The notes: generated from the letters alone by a model not told the origin. DNA of 64,000 bases from Palleronia pelagia (GCF_900110115.1 NZ_FOCM01000007.1:62001-126000); one strand, 5' to 3'. Numbered from the stretch's first letter, positions 1-9,085 are shown. Program-made: numbers and translations.

Positions 1-138
1 GATGGCGTCGCCGTCGGGGGTGGCCACGTGTACCGTGGCGCCCGCCTCGGACAGTTGCTTCTTCGGCTCCATCAGCTCGGACTGCTCGAAGCCGTCCGAG
101 GCGATGATGAGGATTTTCGCGGTGTCGATCTTGGGCAT
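1..138 (-). CDS. PfpI/DJ-1 family protein, N-terminal part only
   Basis: The first 46 residues of a protein that runs off the left edge of the window. It opens with MPKIDTAKILIIASDGFEQS, the first beta strand and GFEQSEL turn typical of class I glutamine amidotransferase-like proteins of the PfpI/YhbO type. The nucleophile elbow cysteine that would separate a protease, a deglycase or an inactive member lies outside the window, so the activity cannot be stated. The ATG is preceded by a good GGAGG five bases upstream, which fixes the start. It is followed downstream on the same strand side by pepN's 3' end at about 80 bases; the two genes point the same way, pepN being upstream. Confidence 0.85.
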   Translation of the reverse strand, partial: MPKIDTAKILIIASDGFEQSELMEPKKQLSEAGATVHVATPDGDAI

Positions 139-216
139 GTTTGCCTCCGTTCGCGTTCGTTTGAAACTTGTAAACAGAACGGATCGGACGGGCTGTGGTT
201 CCAGCCGCCAAACGCC

Positions 217-2778
217 TCAATTCGAGCCCGCGCCCAGAATCCTTTCGACCATCTCGGTGCTGTCGCGCGACAGGTTCGGTACCGCGCGGATCCGCTCCAG
301 CGCCTCACGGATCATGTCCTGCCGGTCGGCGTCGTATCGGCGCCACGTCTCGAACAGCGTTGTCATGCGCGCCGTGGTCTGCGGGTTCACCGGGTCGAGC
401 TTGCACAACCACTGCGACACCAGCGCGTAGCCGCGACCGCTGGCGTCGTGGAAGGCGGCGTGGTTCATGCCCAGCGCGCCGATCACCGCGCGGAATCGGT
501 TCGGGTTCTTCCAGTCGAAGGCGGGGTGATCGACCAGCGCCTCGGCCGCGTCCAGCGCCAGGTCCGCCGGTGCCGCGCTCACCTGCACGGAAAACCACTT
601 GTCCAGCACCAGCCTGTCGCCCTGCCAGCGGTCATGGAACGCGGCAAGCGCGTCGTCCGCCGCGCCGATCTGGACCAGCGGCAGCAGCGCGCCCAGGCTG
701 TCGGTCATGTTGTCCGCCGCGTCGAACTGCGCGCGCGCCAGCGTGCCGCCGTCCAGCCGGCTGAGCAGGCCCAAAGCGGTGTTGCGCAGTGCGCGCCGCC
801 CGGCCTGCGCGGCATCGGGGGCATAAGGCGACAGGTTCGCCAGCCCGCCATAAAGATCGCTCAGCGGGTCTTTCAGCTCGGCTGCCCTGGCCTTCTGCAT
901 CCGGTCCCGCGCAGCGGCGATGGCGGCGGGGTCCGGCACCTGCCCGGCATCGGCCAGCCCCTGTGCCATGTCGTCATCGCTGGGCAGGCCCAGCACCATG
1001 GCGCGGAACGAATGATCCAGCGTGTCGTCGGTCAGCACCGGGGCCAGCCCGGACAGGTAGGCCGGATCGGGCGCCGCGCCGTCCGTGATCATCCGCATCA
1101 GCGCGTCCTTGGCCAGGGCGCGCCCCGCCTCCCACTTGTTGAAGGGATCGGTGTCATGGGCCAGCAGCAAGGCGCGGTCCGCGTTGTCCAGGTCGTGGCG
1201 CAGGATCACCGGCGCGGAGAATCCACGCAGGACCGACGCCACCGCGTCATCGGTGCCGATATCGAAGCTGGCGGTCTGATGCGCTTCCGTCAGCTCGACC
1301 AGGGTGGAGGGCAGCACCTCCCGCCCGTCGCGGGCGATGGCGCCCACGACCACCGGGATGACCTGCGGCGCCTTGTCTGGCTGGCCGGGCGTCGCGGGCA
1401 CCTCCTGCCGAAGGTGCAGCGTCAGCGTCCCGTCGGCCACGCGGCTGTCCACGGTGACACGCGGCGTGCCTGCCTGCGAATACCACAGCTTGAACTGGGA
1501 CAGGTCGCGGCCGGTCGCATCTTCGAAGACGGTCAGCCAGTCCTCGATGGTGCAGGCCTGCCCGTCGTGGCGGTCGAAGTAGAGCGTCAGCGCACGGTCA
1601 TAGGCGTCCTCGCCCACCAGCCGCTTGAGAATCCCGATGACCTCGGCGCCCTTCTCGTAGATGGTGGCGGTGTAGAAGTTGTTGATCTCGATATAGCTTT
1701 CGGGCCGCACCGGGTGCGCCAGCGGGCCGGCGTCCTCGCGGAACTGGCGGGCGCGCAGCATCTGGACGTCCTCGATCCGCTTGACCGCGTGCGAGCGTTC
1801 GTCCCCCGAGAACTGCTGATCGCGGAAAACGGTCAGGCCTTCCTTCAGGCACAGCTGGAACCAGTCACGGCAGGTGATGCGGTTGCCGGTCCAGTTGTGG
1901 AAATACTCGTGTGCGATGATGGCTTCGATCCGGGCATAGTCGCCGTCGGTTGCCGTCTCGGGGCTGGCCAGGACGTAGCGGGCGTTGAAGATGTTCAGGC
2001 CCTTGTTCTCCATCGCGCCCATGTTGAAATCGTCCACGGCGACCACGTTGAACACGTCGAGGTCGTAGGCGCGGCCGTATTTCTCCTCGTCCCAGCGCAT
2101 CGACCGCTTCAGCGCGTCCATGGCATAGGCGCAGCGATCCTCGTCGCCCGGACGCACCCATATGTTCAGCGCAACGTCCCGCCCCTCCATCGTTCTGAAG
2201 CAATCGGAATGGGCGACAAGATCGCCCGCGACCAGCGCGAACAGGTAGCTGGGCTTGGGGTGCGGGTCGTGCCATTCGGCCCAGTCGGCGTCGCTGTCGC
2301 CCGGGTTGCCGTTCGACAGCCGCACCGGCAGGTCCGAGTTCACCCGCACGGAAAACGGCGCCATCACGTCGGGCCGGTCGGGGTAATAGGTGATCTTGCG
2401 AAAGCCCTCGGCCTCGCACTGGGTGCAGAACATCCCGTTCGAGATGTAGAGCCCATCCAGTTCGGTATTGGCCGACGGGTCGATCTCGACCTCGCATTCC
2501 CACACGAAGGGCGCGTCGGGCGTATCGACCTCAAGCCCCGTGGGATCCATGCGCGGCGCGACCGGCGTGCCGTCGATGGCCGCCGAGATCAGCGTCAGCT
2601 TCTCGCCGTCCAGCCGCAGCGGGCCGGAGGGCCCTTCGGGGTTCGGCCGGAACGCGATGCGCGACCGGACCCGCGTGGCCGAGGGGTGCAGGTCGAACGC
2701 CAGCGTGACCGTCTCCACCACGTGGCTGAAGGGGGCGTACTCGGCCAGGCGCACGGGGCGCGGCGCAGCGTCTTTCAT
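217..2778 (-). CDS. pepN: Aminopeptidase N (M1 zinc metallopeptidase)
   Basis: An 853-residue cytoplasmic M1 aminopeptidase that removes N-terminal residues from peptides. The exopeptidase signature GAMEN is near residue 252, the zinc motif HEYFH near 288-292, and the third ligand Glu lies in LKEGLTVF near 311, in the expected HExxH-18-E spacing. Length agrees with the bacterial PepN subfamily, including the C-terminal helical domain. The start is the ATG with AAGGAGCC just upstream; an open extension of 25 codons beyond it has no ribosome binding site and looks non-coding. It is divergent from the small membrane protein gene at 2887, so the 108-base gap should hold both promoters. Confidence 0.96.
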   Translation of the reverse strand: MKDAAPRPVRLAEYAPFSHVVETVTLAFDLHPSATRVRSRIAFRPNPEGPSGPLRLDGEKLTLISAAIDGTPVAPRMDPTGLEVDTPDAPFVWECEVEIDPSANTELDGLYISNGMFCTQCEAEGFRKITYYPDRPDVMAPFSVRVNSDLPVRLSNGNPGDSDADWAEWHDPHPKPSYLFALVAGDLVAHSDCFRTMEGRDVALNIWVRPGDEDRCAYAMDALKRSMRWDEEKYGRAYDLDVFNVVAVDDFNMGAMENKGLNIFNARYVLASPETATDGDYARIEAIIAHEYFHNWTGNRITCRDWFQLCLKEGLTVFRDQQFSGDERSHAVKRIEDVQMLRARQFREDAGPLAHPVRPESYIEINNFYTATIYEKGAEVIGILKRLVGEDAYDRALTLYFDRHDGQACTIEDWLTVFEDATGRDLSQFKLWYSQAGTPRVTVDSRVADGTLTLHLRQEVPATPGQPDKAPQVIPVVVGAIARDGREVLPSTLVELTEAHQTASFDIGTDDAVASVLRGFSAPVILRHDLDNADRALLLAHDTDPFNKWEAGRALAKDALMRMITDGAAPDPAYLSGLAPVLTDDTLDHSFRAMVLGLPSDDDMAQGLADAGQVPDPAAIAAARDRMQKARAAELKDPLSDLYGGLANLSPYAPDAAQAGRRALRNTALGLLSRLDGGTLARAQFDAADNMTDSLGALLPLVQIGAADDALAAFHDRWQGDRLVLDKWFSVQVSAAPADLALDAAEALVDHPAFDWKNPNRFRAVIGALGMNHAAFHDASGRGYALVSQWLCKLDPVNPQTTARMTTLFETWRRYDADRQDMIREALERIRAVPNLSRDSTEMVERILGAGSN

Positions 2779-2886
2779 TGTGGGCTCCTTGGATCCGGAA
2801 ACATGGGAACGACTGGGCGCGCGGGACGTTGGGCATTTTTGCCTGCATCCCATGCGGGCCGGTTACTTATGGAAGAAGTCAAAGAC

Positions 2887-3069
2887 ATGTCTGCCCCCGA
2901 TACTGACGTCAAGAAACAGCAACGTCGCCACAAGTTCCCCCTGGTCGGAATGGCGTGGATGGTCGTTTGGGCCGCGGTCCTGCTGATCGGGCTGATCGTC
3001 TATCTCAGCCTGAGCGGCAACGAGCCCGGCAACGAAACCCCCATCGACGAAGAATCCGCGACCGAGTAA
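2887..3069 (+). CDS. Small single-pass membrane protein
   Basis: A 60-residue protein with a basic N-terminal segment (KKQQRRHK), one clear membrane helix at about residues 24-46 rich in V, L, I and W, and an acidic tail ending PIDEESATE. This predicts N-in, C-out topology in the inner membrane. An in-frame ATG six codons upstream (2869) is an alternative start; GGAAG upstream of the chosen ATG is only a moderate ribosome binding site. It lies 6 bases before the DUF2256 gene, suggesting co-transcription. I recognise no named family. The alternative is a chance frame, but the composition is that of a true membrane protein. Confidence 0.7.
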   Translation: MSAPDTDVKKQQRRHKFPLVGMAWMVVWAAVLLIGLIVYLSLSGNEPGNETPIDEESATE

Positions 3070-3075
3070 GACCGC

Positions 3076-3246
3076 GTGGCCAAGGCCCGGTCGAAAGCGG
3101 ATCTTCCGCAGAAAATCTGCGCGACCTGCGGCAGGCCATTTGCCTGGCGCAAGAAGTGGCGGCGCGACTGGGAGCAGGTTAAGTACTGCTCGGACCGCTG
3201 CCGGGGAGAAGCGAAACGCGCCCGCGCGACAGATGACAACGAATAG
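3076..3246 (+). CDS. DUF2256 domain protein
   Basis: A 56-residue protein starting at GTG. It carries two CxxC-like pairs: CATCGRPF at about 14-21 and YCSDRC at about 40-45, around the basic segment [13 protein letters not shown]. This is the characteristic layout of DUF2256 (PF10013-type short proteins), which look like a zinc ribbon; function is unknown in the family. It sits between the small membrane protein (6 bases upstream) and glcB (11 bases downstream), so the three are probably on one transcript. It is too short for most default gene-finding cut-offs. Confidence 0.85.
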   Translation: MAKARSKADLPQKICATCGRPFAWRKKWRRDWEQVKYCSDRCRGEAKRARATDDNE

Positions 3247-3257
3247 ACGGAGGATAC

Positions 3258-5489
3258 ATGACGAACCGCATCCAGCGTGCCGAGCTTTCGGTGGCCGAAG
3301 ACCTGGCGACTTTCGCCGAAAAGCATGCCCTGCCCGGGACGGGCGTCTCGCCCGATGATTTCTGGAAGGGCCTGTCGGACCTCGTTCACGACCTCGGCCC
3401 CAAGAACGCCGCGCTTCTCGAAACGCGTGAGAAGATGCAGGCGACGCTGGACGAGTGGCACCGCAACAACCGCGGCAAGGTGACGGACCAGGCCGCCTAC
3501 AAGGACACGCTGCACGAGATCGGCTACCTGGTCGAGGAAGGGCCCGATTTCACCATCGGCACCGACAAGACCGACCCCGAAATCGCGGATGTCCCCGGCC
3601 CGCAGCTGGTCGTGCCGATCATGAACGCGCGCTACGCCCTGAACGCCGCGAACGCGCGGTGGGGGTCACTCTACGATGCGCTTTACGGCACCGATGCCCT
3701 GGGCGACCTGCCGCAGGGCGGCGACTACGACCCCGAGCGGGGCAAGCGCGTCATCGCACGCGCCAAGCAGATCCTCGACGACGCCGCGCCGCTGGCCAGC
3801 GGCAGCCACGCGCAGCTCGAGGGCTACAAGATCGCCGAGCAGGGGCTCGAGGGCCTGTACCTGAACGACCAGGACTGGCGCGCCGCGGATGCCACGCGCA
3901 AGGATCCGAACAGCCGCCCGGCGGGCACCACCCCCGAGGTCGAGCACACGATCCCGCTGGCCGACCCGACGCAGTTCGTCGGCTACCGCGGCGACGCCGA
4001 TGCGCCGACCTCGATCCTGCTGCGCAGGAATGGCCTGCATATCGAGATCGTGCTGGACCGCGACCACCAGATCGGCGCCAGCGACCCGGCCGGCGTGGCC
4101 GACATCCAGCTGGAATCGGCCATGTCCGCGATCATGGATTGCGAAGACAGCGTTGCCGCCGTGGACGCGCCCGACAAGGTGCTGGCCTACGGCAACTGGC
4201 TGGGCCTGATGAAGGGCGATCTGTCCGAGAAAGTCACCAAGGGCGGCAAGACCTTCACCCGCGTTCTCAACGACGACCGCGTCTTCACGGCGCCCCATGG
4301 CGGCGAGGTGCGGCTGAAGGGCCGCGCGCTGATGCTGGTGCGCAACGTGGGCCACCTGATGCGCAACCCCGCCATCCTCGACCGTAACGGCGACGAGGTG
4401 TTCGAGGGGCTGATGGACGCGGCCTTCACCACGCTGATCGCCATGCACGACCTGCAACGCGCGGGCGGCAATTCCGAGCACGGGTCCGTCTACGTGGTGA
4501 AACCCAAGATGCACGGTCCCGCCGAGGTCGCCTTCGCCGACGAGATCTTCACCCGGGTCGAGACGATGCTGGGCCTGCCCGCCAACACGGTGAAGCTGGG
4601 CATCATGGACGAGGAACGTCGCACCTCGACCAATCTCAAGGAATGCATCCGCGCCGCCAGCGACCGGGTGGCCTTCATCAACACCGGGTTCCTCGACCGC
4701 ACCGGCGACGAGATCCACACCTCGATGGAAGCCGGCCCCATGGTGCGCAAGGGCGAGATGAAGAACTCGGCCTGGATCAAGGCCTACGAGGATCGCAATG
4801 TCGATATCGGGCTGGCCTGCGGGCTGAAGGGTCGCGCGCAGATCGGCAAGGGGATGTGGGCCATGCCCGACCTCATGGCCGACATGCTGGAACAGAAGAT
4901 CGGCCACCCCAAGGCGGGCGCCACCTGCGCCTGGGTGCCCTCGCCCACCGCCGCCACCCTGCACGCGCTGCATTACCACCAGGTCGATGTCCACGCGGTG
5001 CAGGACGACCTGGCCAAGGGCGGCCCGCGCGGCAGCCTGGACGATCTGCTGACCATCCCGCTGTCGGACGCCAACTGGTCCGAGGACGACATCACTTCCG
5101 AGATCGAGAACAACGCCCAGGGGATCCTCGGCTACGTCGTGCGCTGGGTCGACCAGGGCGTCGGCTGCTCGAAGGTGCCCGACATCCACGACGTGGGCCT
5201 GATGGAAGACCGCGCCACCTGCCGGATCTCGTCGCAGGCGCTGGCCAACTGGCTGCACCACGGCGTGGTCACCGAGGAGCGCGTCATGGACACGATGAAG
5301 AAGATGGCAAAGGTCGTGGATCGCCAGAACGAAGGCGACCCGAGCTACATTCCCATGGCGCCGTCCTACGACACCATCGCGTTCAAGGCCGCGTGCGACC
5401 TTGTGTTCAAGGGACGCGAACAGCCCGCGGGCTATACCGAGCCGGTGCTGCACGCCCGGCGGCTGGAACTGAAGGAGAGCCAGGCATGA
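3258..5489 (+). CDS. glcB: Malate synthase G
   Basis: A 743-residue malate synthase of the monomeric G type, which condenses glyoxylate with acetyl-CoA to malate. Seen directly: the [10 protein letters not shown] segment near residue 295, the [13 protein letters not shown] block near 455 that carries active-site residues, and a length slightly above the usual 720-730. The start has GGAGG five to six bases upstream. Its stop overlaps the start of the GlcG-family gene (ATGA), so the two are translationally coupled. No glycolate oxidase (glcDEF) or isocitrate lyase gene is in view, so whether it serves glycolate use or the glyoxylate bypass cannot be told from here. Confidence 0.97.
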   Translation: MTNRIQRAELSVAEDLATFAEKHALPGTGVSPDDFWKGLSDLVHDLGPKNAALLETREKMQATLDEWHRNNRGKVTDQAAYKDTLHEIGYLVEEGPDFTIGTDKTDPEIADVPGPQLVVPIMNARYALNAANARWGSLYDALYGTDALGDLPQGGDYDPERGKRVIARAKQILDDAAPLASGSHAQLEGYKIAEQGLEGLYLNDQDWRAADATRKDPNSRPAGTTPEVEHTIPLADPTQFVGYRGDADAPTSILLRRNGLHIEIVLDRDHQIGASDPAGVADIQLESAMSAIMDCEDSVAAVDAPDKVLAYGNWLGLMKGDLSEKVTKGGKTFTRVLNDDRVFTAPHGGEVRLKGRALMLVRNVGHLMRNPAILDRNGDEVFEGLMDAAFTTLIAMHDLQRAGGNSEHGSVYVVKPKMHGPAEVAFADEIFTRVETMLGLPANTVKLGIMDEERRTSTNLKECIRAASDRVAFINTGFLDRTGDEIHTSMEAGPMVRKGEMKNSAWIKAYEDRNVDIGLACGLKGRAQIGKGMWAMPDLMADMLEQKIGHPKAGATCAWVPSPTAATLHALHYHQVDVHAVQDDLAKGGPRGSLDDLLTIPLSDANWSEDDITSEIENNAQGILGYVVRWVDQGVGCSKVPDIHDVGLMEDRATCRISSQALANWLHHGVVTEERVMDTMKKMAKVVDRQNEGDPSYIPMAPSYDTIAFKAACDLVFKGREQPAGYTEPVLHARRLELKESQA

Positions 5490-5911
5490 GCATCACATCC
5501 GAACAGGCCCTGAAGGCCGTGACCGAAACCCTGGCCGAGGGCGTGAGCCGCGGGCTGAAGCCGCTTTCGGCCATCGTGCTGGACGCGGGCGGGCATCCAC
5601 TGGCCTTCCAGCGGGCCGATGGCGCATCGCCGGGCCGCTACGCCATCGCCCATGGCAAGGCCTACGGCGCGGTGATGCTGGGGATGACCGGGTCGGCCCA
5701 GATGAAGCGGGCCGAGGACCAGCACTATTTCATGACCGCCGCCAACGGCGTGTTCGGCGGCGCGGTGGTGCCGGTGCCGGGCGGGATCCTGATCCGCGAC
5801 GATGCAGGTGCCGTGATCGGGGCGCTTGGCGTGACCGGCGACACATCGGACAACGATGCCGAGGCCGGTCTGGCCGCGCTGAAGGCCGCCGGCCTGTCGG
5901 GCGAGGCCTGA
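5486..5911 (+). CDS. GlcG/HbpS family protein
   Basis: A 141-residue protein of the GlcG/HbpS fold (PF03928): alternating helices and strands with the conserved [16 protein letters not shown] segment near 33-47, the AIAHGKA segment, and the C-terminal [10 protein letters not shown]...[13 protein letters not shown] block. In the family some members bind haem or cobalamin, others have no known role; in the E. coli glycolate locus glcG is the neighbour of glcB, which agrees with this context. The ATG overlaps the glcB stop by 4 bases. Function here remains unproved; the pairing suggests a job connected with glyoxylate metabolism. Confidence 0.9.
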   Translation: MSITSEQALKAVTETLAEGVSRGLKPLSAIVLDAGGHPLAFQRADGASPGRYAIAHGKAYGAVMLGMTGSAQMKRAEDQHYFMTAANGVFGGAVVPVPGGILIRDDAGAVIGALGVTGDTSDNDAEAGLAALKAAGLSGEA

Positions 5912-5922
5912 GACGATACGGT

Positions 5923-5945
5923 CGGGGCGGCACACAGCCGCCCCG
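5923..5945. terminator. GC-rich hairpin between converging genes
   Basis: A 9-bp perfect stem (CGGGGCGGC / GCCGCCCCG) with loop ACACA lies 12 bases after the GlcG-family stop and 12 bases before the msrB stop. There is no U-tract on either strand, so it is either a bidirectional barrier or part of Rho-dependent termination for the two converging genes. Confidence 0.5.
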
Positions 5946-5957
5946 CGCCGGGCTGTG

Positions 5958-6449
5958 TCAGCCCACCACCGGCGCGCCGTCACCCGCGGGCCGGAACACC
6001 ATGGAAATGCCGTTGATGCAGTGCCGCTTGCCGGTCGGCGGGGGACCATCGTCGAAGATGTGGCCCAGATGCGATCCGCAGCGATCGCAATGCACCTCGG
6101 TCCGGGTGCCGAACCAGCCGGGGTCGGGTTTGGTGGCCACGGCATTGTCCATCGCCTGGTAGAATGACGGCCAGCCGGTGCCCGAGTCGAACTTCGTCTC
6201 GGACCGGTAGAGCGCCTGGTCGCAGCCCTTGCAGTGATAGACGCCCTCGGCCGTGATCTCGTTCAGGGGCGAGGTATAGGCCCGCTCGGTCCCTTCCTCC
6301 CGCATGACCTCGTACTCGCGTGCGGTGAGCAGGTCGCGCCATTCATCCGCCGAGCGGGTCACCTCGAAGGTGCCGTCGGATTGCGCGCATCCCGCGACCG
6401 GAACCAGGGCCATGGCCGCCGCCCCGCTGAGGAAATGTCGCCTGTGCAT
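5958..6449 (-). CDS. msrB: Exported peptide-methionine (R)-S-oxide reductase
   Basis: A 163-residue MsrB (SelR domain) that reduces methionine-R-sulfoxide in proteins. It carries both pairs of zinc cysteines (CKGC and CDRC), the GSHLGHIFDDGP segment, and the catalytic Cys in RHCINGISMVF. The first 23 residues are unusual: MHRRHFLSG gives a twin-arginine-like motif, a hydrophobic stretch follows, and VAGC looks like a lipobox. The enzyme is thus predicted to be periplasmic, possibly lipid-anchored after Tat export, rather than cytosolic. The ATG with GAGAGA upstream was preferred to an in-frame start 11 codons earlier, which would bury the signal. Confidence 0.93.
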   Translation of the reverse strand: MHRRHFLSGAAAMALVPVAGCAQSDGTFEVTRSADEWRDLLTAREYEVMREEGTERAYTSPLNEITAEGVYHCKGCDQALYRSETKFDSGTGWPSFYQAMDNAVATKPDPGWFGTRTEVHCDRCGSHLGHIFDDGPPPTGKRHCINGISMVFRPAGDGAPVVG

Positions 6450-6538
6450 GTGTTCTCTCTCCCGCAAAACTCCTGCGGGCATAACGTATAAGGTCCGGCG
6501 GCGGTTGCCTCGGGCCCTCGCGCAGGCGTGATCGGGCG

Positions 6539-7261
6539 TCAGCGCGGCGTCACCTCGGCCACGGCCAGGATCTCGCCGGTGGGTCCGACCTCGTCCGTCG
6601 ACCCGCCGGGCGGCTCGATGCTGACGGCGAAGCGGCCCTGCGGGATCCGCTGCCCCCAGAACGGGATCACCGGCACCGAAAGCGAGCCGTCATCGGGCAG
6701 CACGCCCACGGCGTGGGGCGGCTGGTCCTCGGTCAGAAGCCAGAGTTGCAGCACCTGCCCCTCGGGCGCCTGCCCCGCGGCACGGGTCACCGTCAGCTCG
6801 GCCGCGTCCGGGTCGTAGCTTGCCGTCACCAGCAGGTCCTCGCTTTCCGAGGTCACGTCGGCGGCGAAGCGCGGCCCCGGTTCGGGCCCCAGCAGCGGCG
6901 TCGCGACCATGAAGGCCAGCGCGACGGCGGCCGCAAGGCCCGCGCCGCCCAGCAGGCCCACGAGGAAACTGCGCCGCCGCCCGGCCGCGAACCGCGGCTC
7001 GCGCTTCGGCGCGCGGGGCGCCGTTTCGGCCGCCAGCCGCTGCCGCAGGCCGGCGGGCGGTGTCTCGGACGGGATCTCCTCGGCCATGGGCACCAGCCGC
7101 TCGGACCATTCGGCCACCAGCGCCCGGAAGGCGCCGTCGGTCCCGAGCCGCGTCTCGGCCGCGCTGCGCTCGGCCGGATCCAGCAGGTGCAGCACGTACT
7201 CGGCCGCTAGCACCTCGTCGGGGCGGTCGTTTTCCGGGCTGTCGCTGTCGTCGCGGCTCAT
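6539..7261 (-). CDS. Anti-sigma factor, RskA-like membrane protein
   Basis: A 240-residue anti-sigma factor of the RskA (anti-sigma-K) type. An N-terminal cytoplasmic helical part (about 1-95) with AAEYVLHLLDPAER would bind the sigma factor; one membrane helix lies at about 99-124; the remaining part is a predicted periplasmic beta-rich RskA domain with LQLWLLTEDQPPHAVGVL and PQGRFAVSIEPPGGS. I chose the ATG at 7261 because it overlaps the sigma-factor stop as ATGA, the usual coupling for these pairs; another ATG four codons earlier is possible. The periplasmic domain implies response to an envelope or oxidative signal, but the signal is unknown. Confidence 0.9.
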   Translation of the reverse strand: MSRDDSDSPENDRPDEVLAAEYVLHLLDPAERSAAETRLGTDGAFRALVAEWSERLVPMAEEIPSETPPAGLRQRLAAETAPRAPKREPRFAAGRRRSFLVGLLGGAGLAAAVALAFMVATPLLGPEPGPRFAADVTSESEDLLVTASYDPDAAELTVTRAAGQAPEGQVLQLWLLTEDQPPHAVGVLPDDGSLSVPVIPFWGQRIPQGRFAVSIEPPGGSTDEVGPTGEILAVAEVTPR

Positions 7262-7803
7262 CGGCTCAGGCACTCTCTCAGGCTTTGCAGGCTGCGGCGC
7301 AGCCAGGTTCTCATCGTGTTCAGCGGCACGTCGAAGCGCCGGGCCAGGTCGTTGTAGGACTGGCCGTCCAGGTAGGCCCCGCGCACCGCGTCGGCGCGCC
7401 GGGGATCGAGTTCACCGAGGCACTCGGCGATCCGCCGCGCCTCGCCCGCCGCGATGGCCGACGCCTCGGGGCCGGGCCCCGACGCCGCCATCCGCTCCAG
7501 CGCGCTGTCGTCGTCGGTCGACGGCTTTCGGGCGCGCAGTCGGTCGATGGCGGCGTTGCGCGCCACCGTGATCAGCCACGTCATCGGGCTGAGCCCGTTG
7601 GCCGTGTAGCGGTCTGCGTTGCGCCAGACCTTCAGAAAAACCTCCTGCAAAACGTCCTCGGCCTCGGCGCGGTCATTCAACACACGCAGGCACACACCGA
7701 AGAGTTTCGCACTGGTCGCGTCATAAAGAGACAAAAATGCCGTCCGGTCGCCCCCGGCCACCGAGAGGATCATGTCCTCGACATCTGAAATGCTGCGCGC
7801 CAC
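7258..7803 (-). CDS. ECF-family RNA polymerase sigma factor
   Basis: A 181-residue ECF sigma factor. Region 2 (about 20-90) includes AEDVLQEVFLKVWRN and the DNA-melting/-10 recognition stretch SPMTWLITVARNAAIDRLR; region 4 (about 120-178) ends with the helix-turn-helix DGQSYNDLARRFDVPLNTMRTW written here in shorter words as SYNDLARRFD...LNTMRTWLRR. The start is GTG, with AAGGGCGG upstream. It resembles the SigK/RpoE-like group usually paired with RskA-type anti-sigma factors, and the overlapping downstream gene is exactly that. No obvious target gene or matching -35/-10 pair could be picked out nearby. Confidence 0.93.
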   Translation of the reverse strand: MARSISDVEDMILSVAGGDRTAFLSLYDATSAKLFGVCLRVLNDRAEAEDVLQEVFLKVWRNADRYTANGLSPMTWLITVARNAAIDRLRARKPSTDDDSALERMAASGPGPEASAIAAGEARRIAECLGELDPRRADAVRGAYLDGQSYNDLARRFDVPLNTMRTWLRRSLQSLRECLSR

Positions 7804-7982
7804 GATCCGCCCTTGTTCCTCATCCGGTCATCCACCGCGGGTCCGAGTTGAACAAATGCGCGGGGCGGTGACCAGAGCCAATCCCCGCGATCCCCTTTTC
7901 CTTGCGTGGGCGCAGGATATGTTGCACCACGCGCGCAACGCCGACCGCGGCCCCCGCACGCCCCCGACGAGAAGGATTTCCC

Positions 7983-8969
7983 ATGCCCGACGGCAGCATT
8001 GACATCGACGCCAAGCCCACGCGCGAGATCTCGGTCCGCGAGGTTTTCGGCATCGACAGCGACATGAAGGTCCAAGGGTTCGACGACGCATCGGACCGGG
8101 TGCCCGAGATCGACAGCACCTACCGCTTCGACCCCGACACGACCTTGGCCATCCTGGCCGGGTTCCAGTACAACCGCCGCGTCATGATCCAGGGCTATCA
8201 CGGCACCGGCAAGTCCACCCATATCGAGCAGGTGGCGTCGCGGCTGAACTGGCCCTGCGTGCGCGTGAACCTGGACAGCCACATCAGCCGGATCGACCTG
8301 ATCGGCAAGGACGCCATCAAGCTGCGCGACGGCAAGCAGGTCACCGAGTTCCAGGAAGGCATCCTGCCCTGGGCCCTGCGCAACCCCACCGCCATCGTGT
8401 TCGACGAGTACGACGCCGGCCGCGCCGACGTGATGTTCGTGATCCAGCGCGTCCTGGAAGTGGACGGCAAGCTGACGCTGCTGGACCAGAACAAGGTCCT
8501 GACGCCGCATCCCTATTTCCGCCTGTTCGCCACCGCCAACACGGTGGGCCTGGGCGACACGACCGGGCTGTACCACGGCACCCAGCAGATCAACCAGGGC
8601 CAGATGGACCGCTGGTCGCTTGTGGCGACGCTGAACTACTTGGACCACGATGCCGAGGTCGAGATCGTCCTGTCGAAGTTGCCGGGCTACGACTCCGACG
8701 ACGGCCGCAGGACGGTCGGGCAAATGGTGACCGTGGCCGACCTGACCCGCACCGCGTTCATGAACGGCGACCTGTCCACGGTCATGTCGCCCCGGACGGT
8801 CATCGCCTGGGCGCAGAACGCCAACATCTTCAACGACGTGGGCTATGCCTTCCGGCTGTCCTTCCTCAACAAGTGCGACGAGCTGGAGCGCGAGACCGTG
8901 GCCGAGTTCTACCAGCGCTGCTTCGACGAGGAGTTGCCGGAAAGCGCCGCGTCGCTGAGCCTGGGCTGA
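7983..8969 (+). CDS. cobS: Cobaltochelatase subunit CobS
   Basis: A 328-residue MoxR-type AAA+ ATPase. Walker A is GYHGTGKS at about 71-78, Walker B is IVFDEYD near 140-146, and the sensor segment LFATANTVG is present. In the aerobic B12 pathway CobS forms a chaperone-like ring with CobT that lets CobN insert cobalt into hydrogenobyrinic acid a,c-diamide. Start chosen at the ATG with GAAGGA upstream; an in-frame extension to 7902 lacks a binding site. cobT follows after 116 bases with its own promoter candidate. No cobN is in the window. Confidence 0.96.
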   Translation: MPDGSIDIDAKPTREISVREVFGIDSDMKVQGFDDASDRVPEIDSTYRFDPDTTLAILAGFQYNRRVMIQGYHGTGKSTHIEQVASRLNWPCVRVNLDSHISRIDLIGKDAIKLRDGKQVTEFQEGILPWALRNPTAIVFDEYDAGRADVMFVIQRVLEVDGKLTLLDQNKVLTPHPYFRLFATANTVGLGDTTGLYHGTQQINQGQMDRWSLVATLNYLDHDAEVEIVLSKLPGYDSDDGRRTVGQMVTVADLTRTAFMNGDLSTVMSPRTVIAWAQNANIFNDVGYAFRLSFLNKCDELERETVAEFYQRCFDEELPESAASLSLG

Positions 8970-8989
8970 GAACCGGCCCCGGGGCCAGT

Positions 8990-9040
8990 GCGAGAGGCGC
9001 CGCCTCTCGCGCTCTCCGAGGTATTTTTGGAAAGATGAAG
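8990..9040 (+). repeat. Hairpin plus GGTATTT...GGAAAGATGAAG element, copy 1
   Basis: Between cobS and cobT. A 10-bp inverted repeat (GCGAGAGGCG, one base, CGCCTCTCGC; 8990-9010) is followed by a 23-base block at 9018-9040 that reads GAGGTATTTTTGG then AAAGATGAAG. The 23-base block recurs with two or three changes at 32278-32300 and, inverted, at 32446-32468. It contains a short T-run after a hairpin, so it may act as a cobS terminator, but the part after the T-run is conserved too, which a plain terminator would not need. Confidence 0.7.
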
Positions 9041-9050
9041 GGGCGGACGC

Positions 9051-9079
9051 TTGGTGCCCTGCCCCGCACCTTCTAGATA
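9051..9079 (+). promoter_or_regulatory. Candidate cobT promoter, possibly leaderless
   Basis: TTGGTG, 17 bases, TAGATA. The -10 box ends six bases before the cobT ATG at 9086, so the expected transcription start falls on or next to the ATG, giving a leaderless or nearly leaderless message. No proper Shine-Dalgarno sequence stands before this ATG (only AAGG three bases away). Confidence 0.45.
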
Positions 9080-9085
9080 AGGCGT

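Noticed and set aside
28-2868. Plus-strand open frame covering pepN and leading into the small membrane protein
   Set aside because: The part opposite pepN is arginine/histidine-rich shadow sequence; only the last 60 codons look like a protein, so the gene was started at 2887.
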